A stretch of DNA of 64,000 nucleotides from Trigonopsis variabilis (GCA_003707065.3 PPXM03000001.1:124001-188000), one strand, 5' to 3'; counted from the first letter of the stretch, positions 51,218 to 63,088 are shown. Program-made: numbers and translations. Notes: generated from the letters alone by a model not told the origin.

Positions 51218-53910
51218 ATGCAAGGACGAGAGGCTACCAAGGCAAGATTAAGGCCTTTTGGAATCAGGTAAGTAGAGCACAAATCAATTCTAATGAAAGC
51301 TTTGAAAGAAATTTAAATGCTTTGATTCGAGGGTTACGAGCATGTAAAGATCAAGAGAGCAGGGCGAAGTATATCACTCGCGTGCTATCAGAATGTCGAC
51401 AAGAAGTCTGGAGTCAAGATATGCAGGTGAAGTCTATGGCAGTTCTGAAATTAGCATACGTAAGTGAACAGTTAATCCGTCATAACATCTAGCTTGATAT
51501 GTTGGGCTATGATATGTCTTGGGCAAGTTTTCATGTCCTCGAGGTAATGGCGTCAACGAAATTCCAGCAGAAACGGATAGGATATTTAGCTGCAATGAAA
51601 TGTTTTAGAAAAGATACTGATGTTCTAATTTTGACCATCAATCTTCTCAAGAAGGACCTCACGTCTTCGAATCATCTTGATATCGTGGTCGCCATTGGAG
51701 GATTAAGTATGTTCGTCACGCCTCGACTATCACAGGACCTTTGCGATGACGTGGTGCAATTATTGAATCATTCAAAGCCGACAGTGAGGAAAAAGGCTGT
51801 CTTGCTTATGTATAAAATGTTCCTAGAGTTTCCGGAAGCATTGAGGCAATGCTTTCCACGGTTAAGAGATAAGCTTGAAGACTCCGATATTTCAGTCGTT
51901 TCTGCTACGGTGAATGTAATATGTGAACTCGCAAAAGTCAATCCAAAAAGCTATATCACCCTTACTCCGCAGCTATTTGGCTTATTGACTACCTCAAATA
52001 ATAACTGGATGCTTATAAAACTATTGAAGCTATTTACTGCCTTGGCTCCGATAGAACCGAGACTGAAAGGAAAGCTGGTACCGCCATTGACGCAAATCAT
52101 TAACTCTACACATGCCATGTCTTTGCTTTACGAGTGTATTAATTGCCTGATCTCGGGATCGATGATTGATAACGCTGACTATCAGCTGGCTCAACTATGT
52201 GTCTCTAAGCTCAGCTCTTTCTTAGATCAGAATGATCCAAATCTTAAGTTCGTTGCTTTGATCGCTTATTCAAAGTTGGCAAAGGCTCATCCAGATTTAG
52301 TCTCAGCACATCTTGATGCAATTCTCGATTGTCTTGGCCAAGCCGATCTTACGATCCGTCAACTCGCATTAGACACGATTGCCTTGACCGCCTCTTCGGA
52401 TTCAGTTTTCGACATAGTCAAACGGCTTTTACTTCAGCTGTTTTCCAACAATCCTCTTCCTTCACAATATCGGATCCAGGTGGTGTCGAGAATTATTGAT
52501 ATGTGCTCCAATAACAATTTTTCTGCTGTTCAGTCCTTTGATTGGTACGCTGTTGTCCTTGAAGATCTTGTCCAAATATCTCAAGGTGTCGCGGATGTCG
52601 GTTATCTTATCGGGTCTCAACTGTTGGAGGTTGCAGTGAGAGTGCCTTTCGCTCGTCAGGCCGTTATAAACTCTTGTTCCCATCTCTTATTTGACAAACC
52701 CCTATTCCAGTCTAATCCAGATCTCATCGAACCTATTGTATTTGCGGTTGGAGAATACGCCTCATATATTAATGACATCATGGGACTTCTCTTGAGTCTT
52801 CTGTCATCTGATGTGAGTGCTCTACCATTCTCGACACAGGCCGTATACGTGCAGGCATCTATCAAGATTTTAACTTACATATGCGGTAGCGAGCCATACG
52901 GATGGGACGAAGAAAAGAAAGAAAAAACGATCGAACTGACTAAAAAGGTGATTGTTTTCCTAGAAAAGATGGCCATTGCTATAGACCTTGAGGTCCAGGA
53001 AAGATCCTCTGAGTTTTATGAGCTTTTATCGGTTGCTCTGGACGCTATAAACGCTCAACCTGCGAAGGAAGATGGCGAATATCCTCTTATCTTAAGCCAA
53101 GCTCTTCCCTCTTTATTTAGTGGCGACGAACTCTTACCTGTAGGTCCTGCAGCGCAAGCCGCTGTCGAGATTCCTCAAGGCATCGATCTTGATGCTATGA
53201 TTAACCCCGGTGTTGAATTCGATACTGACGGAGGTGGATCAGACTCAGAACTTAGCGGTAGTGAACCAGAAGCTCCAGCACAAGATGCCACCGACGATCT
53301 AGTCGAAGGTAAGTTGGAAGCCGAACGACAGAAAGACGATCCATTTTACATCAATGATAGCACATCTTATTTGGAGGTTCAGTCCAGGAACTTAACTCCC
53401 ACGCCTGCTGCTGTTTCCTCTGCAACTTCTGAAACCGAGGGAAGCAAAAGCTTGTTTTTCGTCAAGCCTGTCCAAGGAGTATCTTTCACAATGCCCAGAC
53501 GCGAAATTCGCCCATTAATAGGGCAGGCATATTCCCGCCCTGAGTCATCAAAGCCCAAAAAAAAGAGTTTATGGAGCGTGAACCGTGATCGACTGGCTAA
53601 TTTTGATCTCGACGCTTCCGAGACCGCTCCTGACACGCGAGAGCAGACCCCCGAGCCAGCCGAGGAAAAACCCAAAAAGAAAAAGGTTGTCGTAAGGAAG
53701 GTTAAAAAGGTTAAAAAAGTGCCAATTCAGGAGAACAAGGGAGCGAATGACGGATCTTGTATCACGAGCGATTCAGCCGAGCTTTCTGGGAATCCTGTCC
53801 GTTCTAGGGATGTGACAGATGGCCATGAAGGTCTCTCTTTTACTCTCTCTTCTATTCCTGTGAAACAGGTGCGCCGTAAAGCCAAGCCGACCATGGCGAA
53901 TATCGAATAG
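51218..53910 (+). CDS. APL5: AP-3 adaptor complex delta subunit
   Basis: Exons 51218-51267, 51300-51459 and 51493-53910, with introns of 32 nt (acceptor GAAAG) and 33 nt, give about 875 aa. AP-3 sorts cargo from the Golgi to the vacuole by the route that ends at HOPS/Vps41. Spliced, the N terminus reads SFERNLNALIRGLRACKDQ and then AVLKLAYLDMLGYDMSWASF, diagnostic of delta adaptin, followed by FHVLEVMASTKFQQKRIGYLAA. HEAT-like helical repeats run to about residue 560. An acidic hinge (DTDGGGSDSELSGSEPEAP) and a Lys-rich region with KPKKKKVVVRKVKKVKK (about residues 800-815) follow. Fungal delta adaptins often end this way, without an ear domain. The ATG lies only 16 codons into exon 1. Confidence 0.92.
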
Positions 53911-55070
53911 GCAGTTCCAGTCACCAGGTTGCAGCAGCTCTACTACCAATATTTAGTGATGTGTGTGCTTAACTTAGTTCCGTGAACTAGCCTTCGGAGT
54001 GTCACTTGTACCTCGATCAGCTGCTGGTGGAGAGCTTGCCCATGGGAAGATTGTTTGAGAAATAGTTCCTTGTTTCCAGACGAGGCATTCTACAATTCTC
54101 CAATTCCTTGTAATGGCTTCTGGTTTTCCGAATGTTTGGACTATGAGATCTGCCAACATGAGTCTACTTTCTTCGTCTTGGTTGATGTTAGCGCCACAGC
54201 AACTACTATTATCACTCCTGAAAGGTATTTGTCATTGAATCAGCTACCAAATTAGCTTGCGCCACAGCAACTACTATTATCACTCCTGAAAGGTATTTGT
54301 CATTGAATCAGCTACCAAATTAGCTGGAGAATACCTAGCCCCTGACTGAGTATTACTTTTATCCTGGGTTGTTGATGGACCTCTGGCCGTCAGTGAGACT
54401 GACTATTGTGCTTGTGGTACGAAGCTCGCACGCATTTTAGGGCACTGGTTCATTTACTCTTAGGCCATGGATATATCTTGCCCAAATCTAGGGGCTCTTC
54501 TATTCTTGGTTAGAAAAGAAACAACGACCAGCTCCGAAACGAGTCAACTTTCTAGCTTGTCCGACGTAAAGCAGATCAGATAGAGCCGGCAATTTGAAGC
54601 GTCTCAATCGAATAAGACGATATCTGCACCGGCAATCCCTAACTCAACCTAAGGATACCTCTCCCATCAATTTCACGCGGTACATCTCGTATATGTAGAT
54701 CCAATAGAAGGCAAAGCTATGGCTCTGATTCTCATATTTTCCAATTGTTCTATACTTTTCAACCATTCAACAATGCAACAATTTCCTGCCAACCGCATGC
54801 CTCTCGAGGCAGTCTATCCCTCTCCTGATGCTCTTAGTAAGACTACCAATGATTGGGCCTTCTCTCGGTATTATGCCATCATATCAGCGAGGTCGACGAA
54901 AGGGAAGACAGGGATGCTAAACCGCGACGTTCTGCTGCGATCGGGGTAAGGAAATGTTGTACCGCTACAAGGCCGCCCTAACCCGTCCAAGTAACGCTGC
55001 ACGGACCGTTCCACCTAGGCGCCCCCCCCGCCGCAAGTGGGAGTTACAGCGAGAAAATTCCTCCCCTGCA
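53911..55070. other. 1.2-kb intergenic region (APL5 / PXR1) with tandem duplication
   Basis: Holds an exact 68-bp-period duplication (54191-54325). Short frames on both strands are without recognisable similarity. An eight-C run lies at about 55022-55030, just before the PXR1 start. No RNA gene recognised. Confidence 0.5.
54191..54325. repeat. Perfect tandem duplication, 68-bp period, two copies
   Basis: The segment starting GCGCCACAGCAACTACTATT at 54191 recurs at 54259, and 67 positions are identical in both copies, ending ATTAGCT. Perfect identity in non-coding DNA indicates either a very recent duplication or an assembly artefact. Confidence 0.92.
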
Positions 55071-55839
55071 ATGGGTTTAGCAGGAAGCAAGAAGCGCCAA
55101 AAGATTGGAGTGGATCCTAGGAATACAAACTGGGCATATAGTATGAAAATCATCAGAGCAGTCTCTAACCTATAAAGATACGGAGCGATTTGGACACAAA
55201 CATCTTGAAAAATATGGTTGGAAGCCCGGAAAAGGTCTAGGTCATGCTTCTGATGCCTGTACATCGCATATAAAACTCTCGATGCGGGCGAATAATGCTG
55301 GTTTGGGTGCAAAAAGTACATGTTCTTTTGTAGATGATGATGCCCCAACTGGGTTGGATGCTTTCCAGGAGCTTCTGGGAAGGTTGAATGGTAGGGAAAA
55401 AGAGGTCAAAGAAGCCGTGTCTCGGAAACGAGTCGACATATTATCTTCGAAGTTTGGTATGCATTTCGTCTCTGGAGGTATTCTGCAAGGAACAGTGGAG
55501 AAGGACCTCTACCGGCAAGGGGATCCAACATCGCTCGCGGAAACGGAACAAGTACACAAGGAATTAAAACGACAAAGGAAAAAGGAGAAAAGACAGAGAA
55601 AGTTAGAGAAGGAAAAGAGGAAAGAAGAAAAAGCTAGAAAGAAGTTGGAAAAGAAAGAGCAGGCGAAGCTCCAAGAACAGGAAGGCGAGATGGAGCAGGA
55701 ATCTAGAAAATTCAATCCCTCTTCAGGCCAGCTGGCATCTCGGCTCGCTCATCGAGCAAAGTATGTCCGACAGAAACGGTTGGCTACGATTGATGCTAAG
55801 AGCCTCAATGAGATTTTCATGGTCAAACATTACGATTAA
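55071..55839 (+). CDS. PXR1: G-patch ribosome-biogenesis protein Pxr1/Gno1
   Basis: Exons 55071-55140 and 55178-55839 with a 37-nt intron (branch CTAAC, acceptor TAAAG) give about 243 aa. The N terminus MGLAGSKKRQKIGVDPRNTN is a family hallmark, and the G-patch follows: RFGHKHLEKYGWKPGKGLG...HIKLSMRANNAGLG. The middle contains DDAPTGLDAFQELLGRLNGR and FGMHFVSGGILQGT. The C-terminal third is Lys/Glu-rich and probably helical. Pxr1/PinX1 proteins stimulate the helicase Prp43 in rRNA processing and restrain telomerase. Joining the two exons recreates the G-patch start exactly. Convergent with the kinase gene (43 bp between stops). Confidence 0.93.
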
Positions 55840-55882
55840 GGACTACGTCAGGTGTACAATAGGATTAGACCTAATAAGGATA

Positions 55883-57388
55883 CTAATGCTGAGTGTTGAG
55901 GCTCCGTAATCCGTCCCACATTTCCTCTGCAAGTGCTCGACATAGTCCAGGAAGCTCCTTTTCAGCCCGGATTACCTCGTCTCGTAGACAGCGAACGATT
56001 TCTCGAGTCGAAGTAGTCTTTGATCGCTTTTCGAGTTCGGTAAAGGAGTTCAATATAATATTCTTAAATATGCCCCCGACCGAGGAAATCGGGTCAGCAA
56101 GCTGAGCGTCAGATTGGTTTTCAGGAACAGGATTAATTAGGGGATCAAGAGGAGGATTCTTTACCATGGTGGGAGAGATTCTTGCTTCTCGTGTGACCGG
56201 CGCGGCCAAAGCAGTCGAAATTACATCGGCATGTGTGTTTGCATAAATATTATTGATTTCTCGCAGAAGAGAACAGTCCGAGGAAGCATCACTGTCATTC
56301 AGTAAGTCTGAAATATGGTCGGGGATGCCTGATAGATGATCATTAGACTTTCCAAGAACAGGAGTGGTGTCAAACTTCCAGTTCATATAAGAAGGAAGTT
56401 TTGGATTGTTCTTGTTTGGTGGCGGAAGGCCTTTTCGCTGTTTCGGACTATGCTTTTGGCAGAACGCCCGATGTCGCTGAATGATATCCAACAAACAACT
56501 AGTGGGGATCTTAGACACATTACGTATGAACTTGACCTTGGACAAACGATGAGCAGAAGGACGGTGGTCGGGGTCCTTTTGAAGACAGAGAGCCACGAAA
56601 TCTTTAAACTCTTGCGAGAAACTGCCAGTCAAGACTGGAGGGTCATTTTTTGGAATCTGAAGCAAGACAGACATAGGATGAATATCAGTATGTGGAGGGT
56701 CTCCTTTCGCAAACTCAATAGCAGTGATACCTAAAGACCAGATATCTGCTTTATAATTATAACCTTTCTGAGTAATAACTTCAGGAGCCATCCAGTAAGG
56801 CGTTCCAACCAAAGTATTGCGGTTATGTTTCGTGGCCGACAGCTGACCGCTGACTCCAAAGTCTGCGAGTTTAACTTGTCCTTGAGTAGTAAGTAGCACA
56901 TTCGCAGCTTTGACATCTCTGTGAATTTTATTCTCCCCATGCAGGTATTCAAGGCCTTTCAAGATCTCCCTAAGCATCACAGCAGCGTATTCTTCAGGAA
57001 ACGGCCCTGCGCGCAATAAGTCAAAGCATGATCCTCCTCCACAGTATTCCATGACAATCCAGAGTTCCGAATTCAAAATGTATGATCCATAATATCGCAC
57101 AACATGGGGACTATTAAGTTGGCAGAGAATGCTCACTTCTTGCATCGTGTCCTCAACCTCGTCATCAGATGCCTCTAAGTCTATAATTTTAACAGCTATA
57201 CTCTCTCCACTTCCAATTTCCTTCCTTGTCATCAGTAATAGTGTATGCACACGTTACCCTTTGTAGACCTTGCCAAAGCTGCCACTGCCGATCTGAAACT
57301 CTAATTTAAACAATTTGTGAGGATTCACGGTTATCCTTCCTCCTCTGAGTCTTTCTTCAGGCACATTCATAATAGAATATGGTGCCAT
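55883..57388 (-). CDS. Ste20-like protein kinase, GCKIII subfamily (MST3/Sid1/Nak1/Kic1 type)
   Basis: Exons 57388-57258 and 57224-55883, with a 33-nt intron (acceptor GACAAG) within the glycine-loop region, give about 490 aa. Kinase motifs: IGSGSFGKVYKG, VKIIDLE with DDEVEDTMQE as in GCKIII, IHRDVKAANVLL, DFGVSG, RNTLVGTPYWMAPEVI and DIWSLGITAIEFAKGDPP. All catalytic residues are intact. The C-terminal region is divergent, with a helical end (CRALAEEMWDGLRSLN). Fungal GCKIII kinases act in septation (Sid1) or morphogenesis/RAM-type networks (Nak1, Kic1); the ortholog cannot be fixed here. Without the intron the ORF starts at a spurious ATG inside the kinase domain. Confidence 0.92.
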
Positions 57389-57673
57389 TAGATGAGAGAG
57401 TGGAGACAGGGCAATTTAAGAACAACTTAGCAACGGCGACAAGTCCAGTCACCATCTTTTCAAGAGCGAGAAGCGAGCGCAGGTATCATGACAACGAAAA
57501 CGTATAAAAATAAGATAGTATAGTGATATGAGAATCATATATAATCGTTTATACTAAGAGTGACCTTTCTGACATCTCAACAATGCTGGACAAGAAGAAC
57601 TTTCACGATATAACGTCGCTAACAGCTCCAAGAATAGAGAAATGAGGTGCAGACAAGTAGGCCACATAATATA

Positions 57674-58912
57674 TCATTCTTCTTCAACCAGCACAACTGA
57701 GTTCAGAAGCCCGGCTTCTTGAATGGTTCTATCAGCATCATCCAGTAATTTTCGACGGTCACTGGACAAAATGAATCTTTTTCCATGGAGCTGGGGCACA
57801 TCGGCCTTGATAAATTCAAATAATGACCGAACAGGGTCTATTAGAGGGAAGCGATGGATGATTCTTGTACCATCGCCCAAGCGAATCTGTATTCTAGTTG
57901 AATTCTTGGTGTCAGTAGGTTCTGGATGAGATACAGCTTGGATGGAGTCAAACCTATCCAAATTTTTAGGAATTGATTGGGAGCTGAGCTTTGGTTCATC
58001 ACCATCCGACACGATTATGGCTTCCCGAGGATCCTTTCCTAAGGAACGCTGAAGCGCATAATCAAGTTGTTCATCTTCAGTCATTAATGATACATCATGT
58101 TTAACGAATGATTTCGGAAGAACCGGGTTTCTGGTGGCATTGACTTTAAATCGATCAAAGAAATCATGCACGTCAGATATCCACGATAAGGGCTTTGGGA
58201 CCTCTGACCAAACCTTGACTCTTTCTCCCGTCTTAGGATCAATTATGGCTATATGTGGATAGTCATGAACAGGATAGTATTGTATATACGATTGACCATC
58301 GGTGCTTGTCACCGGATATTGAAGGAAGATAAAGTGCTCACGGACCGTCTCTTTTACCTGTTCATTCTTCCAAAAATCGCGGTTTAACAGTTGACATCGA
58401 AAATCTGTGTTATCCTGAAGATTTAAGAGGATCCACTTGCTCTCTTGTCTCGCTAATGTCCGAGCCTCACAGAAGGATATAGCAGAGATCAAATCAAAAG
58501 GTGGTCGAAATAGTCGGGCCAAACGACTTTGTCTCGAAGTCATTCCAAATGTAAATTCATCATCTTCAGACTCTTCTTCTGCTGATTGGTCGGCAACCTG
58601 ATCGAAAATACCGGAATGAGAAACGTAAGGTTGAGAACGCTCCGGTATAGAAGTATAATCAACCGTATCAACTAAACGTTCGGTGACGGGTCGGATAGGA
58701 GCCCGTACCTCCTCTTCATCATAGTCAAGCTCTTCAATCGATTCATTGTCTTCATTGGTATTCGGCCTCGCTCCATTTAACGGAGCTCCGTCATTGGCAT
58801 AGAATAGCTGGATAGCAGCCGGTAGATCACCGTCTGATACTTGTAAATACTGTTCAGCCAAGTCCGGTTCTGCTTGAGTTATGCCACAAAAATGAGAGAT
58901 CGATTCGTCCAT
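57674..58912 (-). CDS. UBA-UAS-UBX domain protein (UBXD7/Ubx5 type p97/Cdc48 adaptor)
   Basis: 412 aa from ATG 58912 (the frame upstream has only a GTG). Domains in order: UBA-like (residues 1-45, MDESISHFCGITQAEPDLAEQYL), a thioredoxin-like UAS domain (about 145-260, with ARQESKWILLNLQD and YPHIAIIDPKTGERV), a UIM-like helix (EDEQLDYALQRSLG) and a C-terminal UBX domain (IQIRLGDGTRIIHRF, FILSSDRRKLLDDADRTI). These adaptors link ubiquitylated substrates and neddylated cullins to Cdc48/p97. The domain order matches UBXD7 and yeast Ubx5. Between UBA and UAS lies an acidic, likely disordered segment (EEESEDDEF). Confidence 0.92.
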   Translation of the reverse strand: MDESISHFCGITQAEPDLAEQYLQVSDGDLPAAIQLFYANDGAPLNGARPNTNEDNESIEELDYDEEEVRAPIRPVTERLVDTVDYTSIPERSQPYVSHSGIFDQVADQSAEEESEDDEFTFGMTSRQSRLARLFRPPFDLISAISFCEARTLARQESKWILLNLQDNTDFRCQLLNRDFWKNEQVKETVREHFIFLQYPVTSTDGQSYIQYYPVHDYPHIAIIDPKTGERVKVWSEVPKPLSWISDVHDFFDRFKVNATRNPVLPKSFVKHDVSLMTEDEQLDYALQRSLGKDPREAIIVSDGDEPKLSSQSIPKNLDRFDSIQAVSHPEPTDTKNSTRIQIRLGDGTRIIHRFPLIDPVRSLFEFIKADVPQLHGKRFILSSDRRKLLDDADRTIQEAGLLNSVVLVEEE

Positions 58913-59103
58913 GTCTAAGGATTCCAGTGTCACTGGTAGCCCCTTAGTATTATCAACTGTGTCTCTCTTGACGCTGACTGTCTCACTGACGCACTACCCA
59001 AGAGGTTAGTTACAATAGGTGGCAACCGCACCAAGTATCTAGTTATCTCTACGTGAAGAGCTAGTGCTGAGAAGGGACCAATGAGCGGTATGAATTATTC
59101 CAT

Positions 59104-61563
59104 TTAGACAGATTTTCTTATAGTTGACAGACTCTTGTTTTGATGAAAGACTATATTTTTTGCAATTTTAGATCCATCGAGGTCACTTATCCAGTCTCTG
59201 AGTATCGTGATAATTTCGCGCTCACGGAAGTCTTCTTGATCTTTTAAAATTTTTGCTTGTGCAGCTGTCCTCTTTATGATCGCTGCTGCCTGCTCCCTAA
59301 TCAAAGACAGTGATGCTTTATTGTAATCCCGCAGTTGGCTCTTTCCGAATAATATTATCTCAGCAGCTTGCTTGATCCCGTGTAAGGTAGTCAGAGTTAT
59401 ATAGCACCTGTGAATAAAATGCCAATTGCAAGGCCCAGTGATTTCTACCAGCTGAAAGGACTTCACATAGTCATCGACGCCCTTCTTTTTGCGAACCACT
59501 TCCACAAATTCTTTGATCATCTGGATTGCCCATCTTTCCTCCTCAGTTAACTCATTTAGAGCGAGGGACAGCGCAAGATTGGCTAGTTTTTCGTAAGCTT
59601 CGTCGAGCCGTTCCTCATTGCCTGTAAAAGACTCAAGAACATCCTGCTGAGCCTCAAATATTGAAAGCCATTCCTCTCCAACTCTAGGAGCCCACTCTAG
59701 CTGTTTGATGGGGTCTGCATCTAGGAACGTCGGTCCCCACCACGTCTCGAAATCCCTACTATCCAATATTTCCTGTCGCATCCCTGTAAAAACGGATCCC
59801 TTTAGTACAGGAATCTTAACAATTTTTGAAGCAATTCTTGCATCGATGAAAAGCAACCGTCGGGCAATACTATTTTCTATTTGAGCATCGAACTTAATGA
59901 ACGGTCCAATTGAGGGGTAAGTACCTCGAGTGTACAATAATTCAACGGCTCTTCCATAGGTAGTTCGATGGTCCTTCAACAACGCAGAGAAAGTCTCAAG
60001 TAACTCTGCCATGTGGTCAGGTATGGAAGTCGCCGCTCGAGAGAGCACATAATGTCCTAAAGATAACCATTGTAAGTTCTGAATTTTGAGATCTTTTAGG
60101 CGTAATAATGCTAGAGACATAGCACCAACATAAACATAAAGATTCACCAGCCAGAGAAGGATTTGAAAGTGGTGCTTGTCATGCTCTAGGCCCATTTCTA
60201 AAAGAGCAATTGCTTTTATCGCATTGTCATAAGGTACAGGTTTAGACTGAACCATAAGCTTTGCAACAGCTAGCAGAAGGTAATCGGTGCTGTCTTGATA
60301 ATCTGTTTCTTCTTTTGACTTTGGCAAAGTAATTGTGGATCTATATTTTTCCCAGCACTCCAGAATACTCTCATCGCTGCTATTAGAAGGTGTGAGCATA
60401 GAGAGTAAAATTGACCTATTCAGATTCACGGTGATTATGGCTTCTTGAGACGATATAGAAGTATAGGCTTTCTCCACCAAATTCGACATCTTCGCCGGTT
60501 CGATAGAGTCGAACATTTTAAGAGATTTGAGATCGGGAATAAGTGACCTCTTATGGAAGAACGATTTCAGAAAGGAGACAATCGAGTCTTGAAGAGATAC
60601 TTTTGTAAAATCAAGCTTCTTTTCTCGGACTTCTAAAGCCAGTTGAATTCTGGCTAACCCTAAGTTACGCGAATTCTGTTTAAAAGAATCCATAAATCCC
60701 AAAAGGTCTTTTATCGCTTGAGGGCCTCGATTAACGCTCCCAACGACGAGGCCATGCCAAGCCTTCCAATCATCACGACTCCTAAGTAAAATATAAGAGG
60801 AGCTAACCATATTCTCCCATGCATTAGCTTTATTTAGAAAACAGAATCGAAGCTCTTCCAACTCAAGATTGTTTCGCTCAATATTTTCTTGACTTGTCAA
60901 TATGTTGATAGCTTCAAAAACCTTATCTTGATTAAATAAAAGGTTTGCGTACAACCAGACCTGTTCAGCAGTTTGAAGCTTGAATTTCTCCATGATCCTC
61001 GCACCCAATGTTGCAAATAATTTTTTCTCTGGATCGCTGACGATATCACTCAAGAGAAAGCAGCTATGGGCCGCATTTAGACTCGTAGACTGATCTTTAA
61101 CTAATCGACTAAGATTCATAGCCGCTTTTTGTAGGCCTCTGATATTCCTGCTGAAAAGCGATGTCCAGAACCACTCATGGTAGATAGTAGGATCTGTGTA
61201 CCGTTTGGAGACATTCTCAAACGCCCTGTCAATAAGATCGACTAAGGGATTAATTGACAAAACGAGGATACTTACATCTATTGAAACAATCCAAATACTT
61301 GCTCAAAAGAGTCAGCCTCGACAGCGTCAAGTTTTCCGATTCAATCAAATCTTTGGCCAAGTCCGTTGCTTTCGATACCTCACCAGTTTCTTTTAGATAT
61401 CTGACCTTGCATACCTTGCGGTTAACATATTCCAAATCGGTGCACGAACTAGAGCAGAGATATCATTTGGATTCTTTTTCAGCGCTTTACGAATGATTTG
61501 AGATGCCAAGCGGTATGAGTGCTGATCTAAAGAATCGTTGATGCTTCGGCTGATATCAGTCAT
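59104..61563 (-). CDS. MDM20: NatB N-terminal acetyltransferase auxiliary subunit (Naa25/Mdm20)
   Basis: Exons 61563-61450, 61414-61276 and 61241-59104, with introns of 35 nt (donor GTTCGT, acceptor GCAAG) and 34 nt, give about 796 aa. The protein is a TPR-like alpha-solenoid: ASQIIRKALKKNPNDISAL at the N terminus, LIDRAFENVSKRY, EQVWLYANLLFNQDKVFEAI, and later YVYVGAMSLALLRLKDLKIQNLQWLSLGHY (about 60040-60140), the family signature with its LGH.L-type ending. Naa25 anchors the catalytic Naa20 to the ribosome; NatB acetylates Met-Asp, Met-Glu and Met-Asn starts and supports actin function. Length is near yeast Mdm20 (796 aa). Exon 1 was recovered from splice signals and frame. Confidence 0.87.
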
Positions 61564-62020
61564 AAAGACAGCACTTATGTTCGCTGGAACACATCATCTT
61601 GTAACGACGATGTGTAAATACGGGCATGCAGCTTTCTCGCGGCCGTCAACCATAAGAGGCACCAGATTAGCTAGATCATGAACGTGAATGCTTTCTCTAA
61701 GTCATTTTTGTAACTTTTTTTTGTAACTTAGCCTCTCAAGAGGTCATGTTATGGTAGTTGCGGATGGTCTGGGTCAACGGAGCAAAATGAGAGGACTTCG
61801 AGATCATACCCTCGATAACCAAGGACGCTCTTCAACTACACTCTGCTTTATAGTTATGGGATACATTATTGTACTTATGTGCCATATAATCGAATTCTTT
61901 CTTGGAGCAAGAAGTTTATTAAGGCTATGGGAATAGGGTCTTTTGTGATGTGAAGCAAATAACGAGGTGAGTTCTCGTGATTATCATGTTACTTATTACA
62001 AGAGCAACACCGGGAATCAA
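61564..62020. other. Intergenic gap
   Basis: About 460 bp between NAA25 and the first WrbA-type gene, both on the minus strand. Contains a T-run near 61716-61726; frames are short and unconvincing. Nothing recognised. Confidence 0.45.
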
Positions 62021-62629
62021 TCAAGGAAATGCCTTTGCTACAATCTCATAGAAAGTCTTCCCTTGAATGGTGGCCTTTTCAATTTCAAGCTTAGTAGGGT
62101 GTCGAGCGCCGGTGGGCCCAGCAAAGGTGCCAGCACCCCATGGACTTCCTCCGTGAACCTCATCGAGATTCGACTGAAGAGCAAAAGTCTTATAATAACC
62201 TAGCGGAACAAAGATGATCCCGTGATGAACCAGGGTAGACAGGGAACTAATTGCTGTGGTCTCTTGACCACCGCCAAGAGTGCCCGTAGAGACAAATACC
62301 CCAGCATATTTCCCTCCTAGAGCTCCACTCGCCCATAGACCACCAGTCCGATCCCAGAACGCTTTCCATTGAGCTGGAAAATTGCCATATCGAGTTGGGA
62401 TCCCAAACAAGAATGCATCGTGGCTAGTCAACGTCTCAATGGTAGCTTCTGGGTATCCAGCCTTAGGGGGAGCATGCATCTTCTCTAAAACGGCCTCCGG
62501 AAGAGTCTCAGGCACTGCATAAATCGTAGCCTCTCCCCCAGCAGACTCAATTCCAGCTTTCACGGATTCAGCCAGCTTAGCAACATGACCGTACAACGAA
62601 TAAATAACGATAGCAACTCTCGGTGGCAT
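62021..62629 (-). CDS. WrbA-type flavodoxin-like NAD(P)H:quinone oxidoreductase
   Basis: 202 aa from ATG 62629. Flavodoxin fold with the FMN phosphate loop [15 protein letters not shown], the [25 protein letters not shown] segment (about 62340-62415), [14 protein letters not shown] and the closing [18 protein letters not shown]. Family members (yeast Pst2 and Rfs1, S. pombe Obr1, bacterial WrbA) reduce quinones by two electrons and protect against oxidative stress; the yeast proteins associate with eisosomes or membranes. Tandem with a close paralogue 460 bp upstream, which has an extra N-terminal region. Single exon. Confidence 0.93.
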   Translation of the reverse strand: MPPRVAIVIYSLYGHVAKLAESVKAGIESAGGEATIYAVPETLPEAVLEKMHAPPKAGYPEATIETLTSHDAFLFGIPTRYGNFPAQWKAFWDRTGGLWASGALGGKYAGVFVSTGTLGGGQETTAISSLSTLVHHGIIFVPLGYYKTFALQSNLDEVHGGSPWGAGTFAGPTGARHPTKLEIEKATIQGKTFYEIVAKAFP

Positions 62630-63088
62630 CTTTCTGTATATTGAGTAGACATAGTCCGATTCTTTTATAGCGCAATTGATCACAAGTCAGGTGACGTCTT
62701 ATACGCACAGCAGGTCAATTTTGTCTGGAGGGAAATCTACACATAGAAAGCCATTACTTAGGTATTTAGTGTCAAAGATCACTGTTCTCCCATTTCGTCT
62801 TACTGATATTACACCATTTTTACCCCTTCATGAGGGTTTATTGAAATGATGGTATCAATATCATAGGGCTTCCTGCAAGCTTAATCTCATTACGTTATCT
62901 TCCGAGAGAGCCATATCTACGCTTTTCGGTGAGCGTAAGTGGTTACATATCTATGGATAACTATACTGGAACGATAATAAATTCATCTCAATAGTATCTA
63001 TCGTAGCAATATTTCTTGTCCAGAGCCTTGAGGATCACCGCACTATTCGTTATCAAGTTTTTAAGGTTGATCCTGGTCGTGATCTCCG
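62630..63088. other. Gap between tandem WrbA-type genes
   Basis: About 460 bp, AT-rich, and no frame of note. It serves as promoter for the downstream copy and 3' flank of the upstream copy. Confidence 0.45.

Noticed and set aside
55022-55032. C-run before PXR1 as a possible frameshift or sequencing error in coding DNA
   Set aside because: It lies in the leader, upstream of the family-supported ATG at 55071, so it does not affect the protein.
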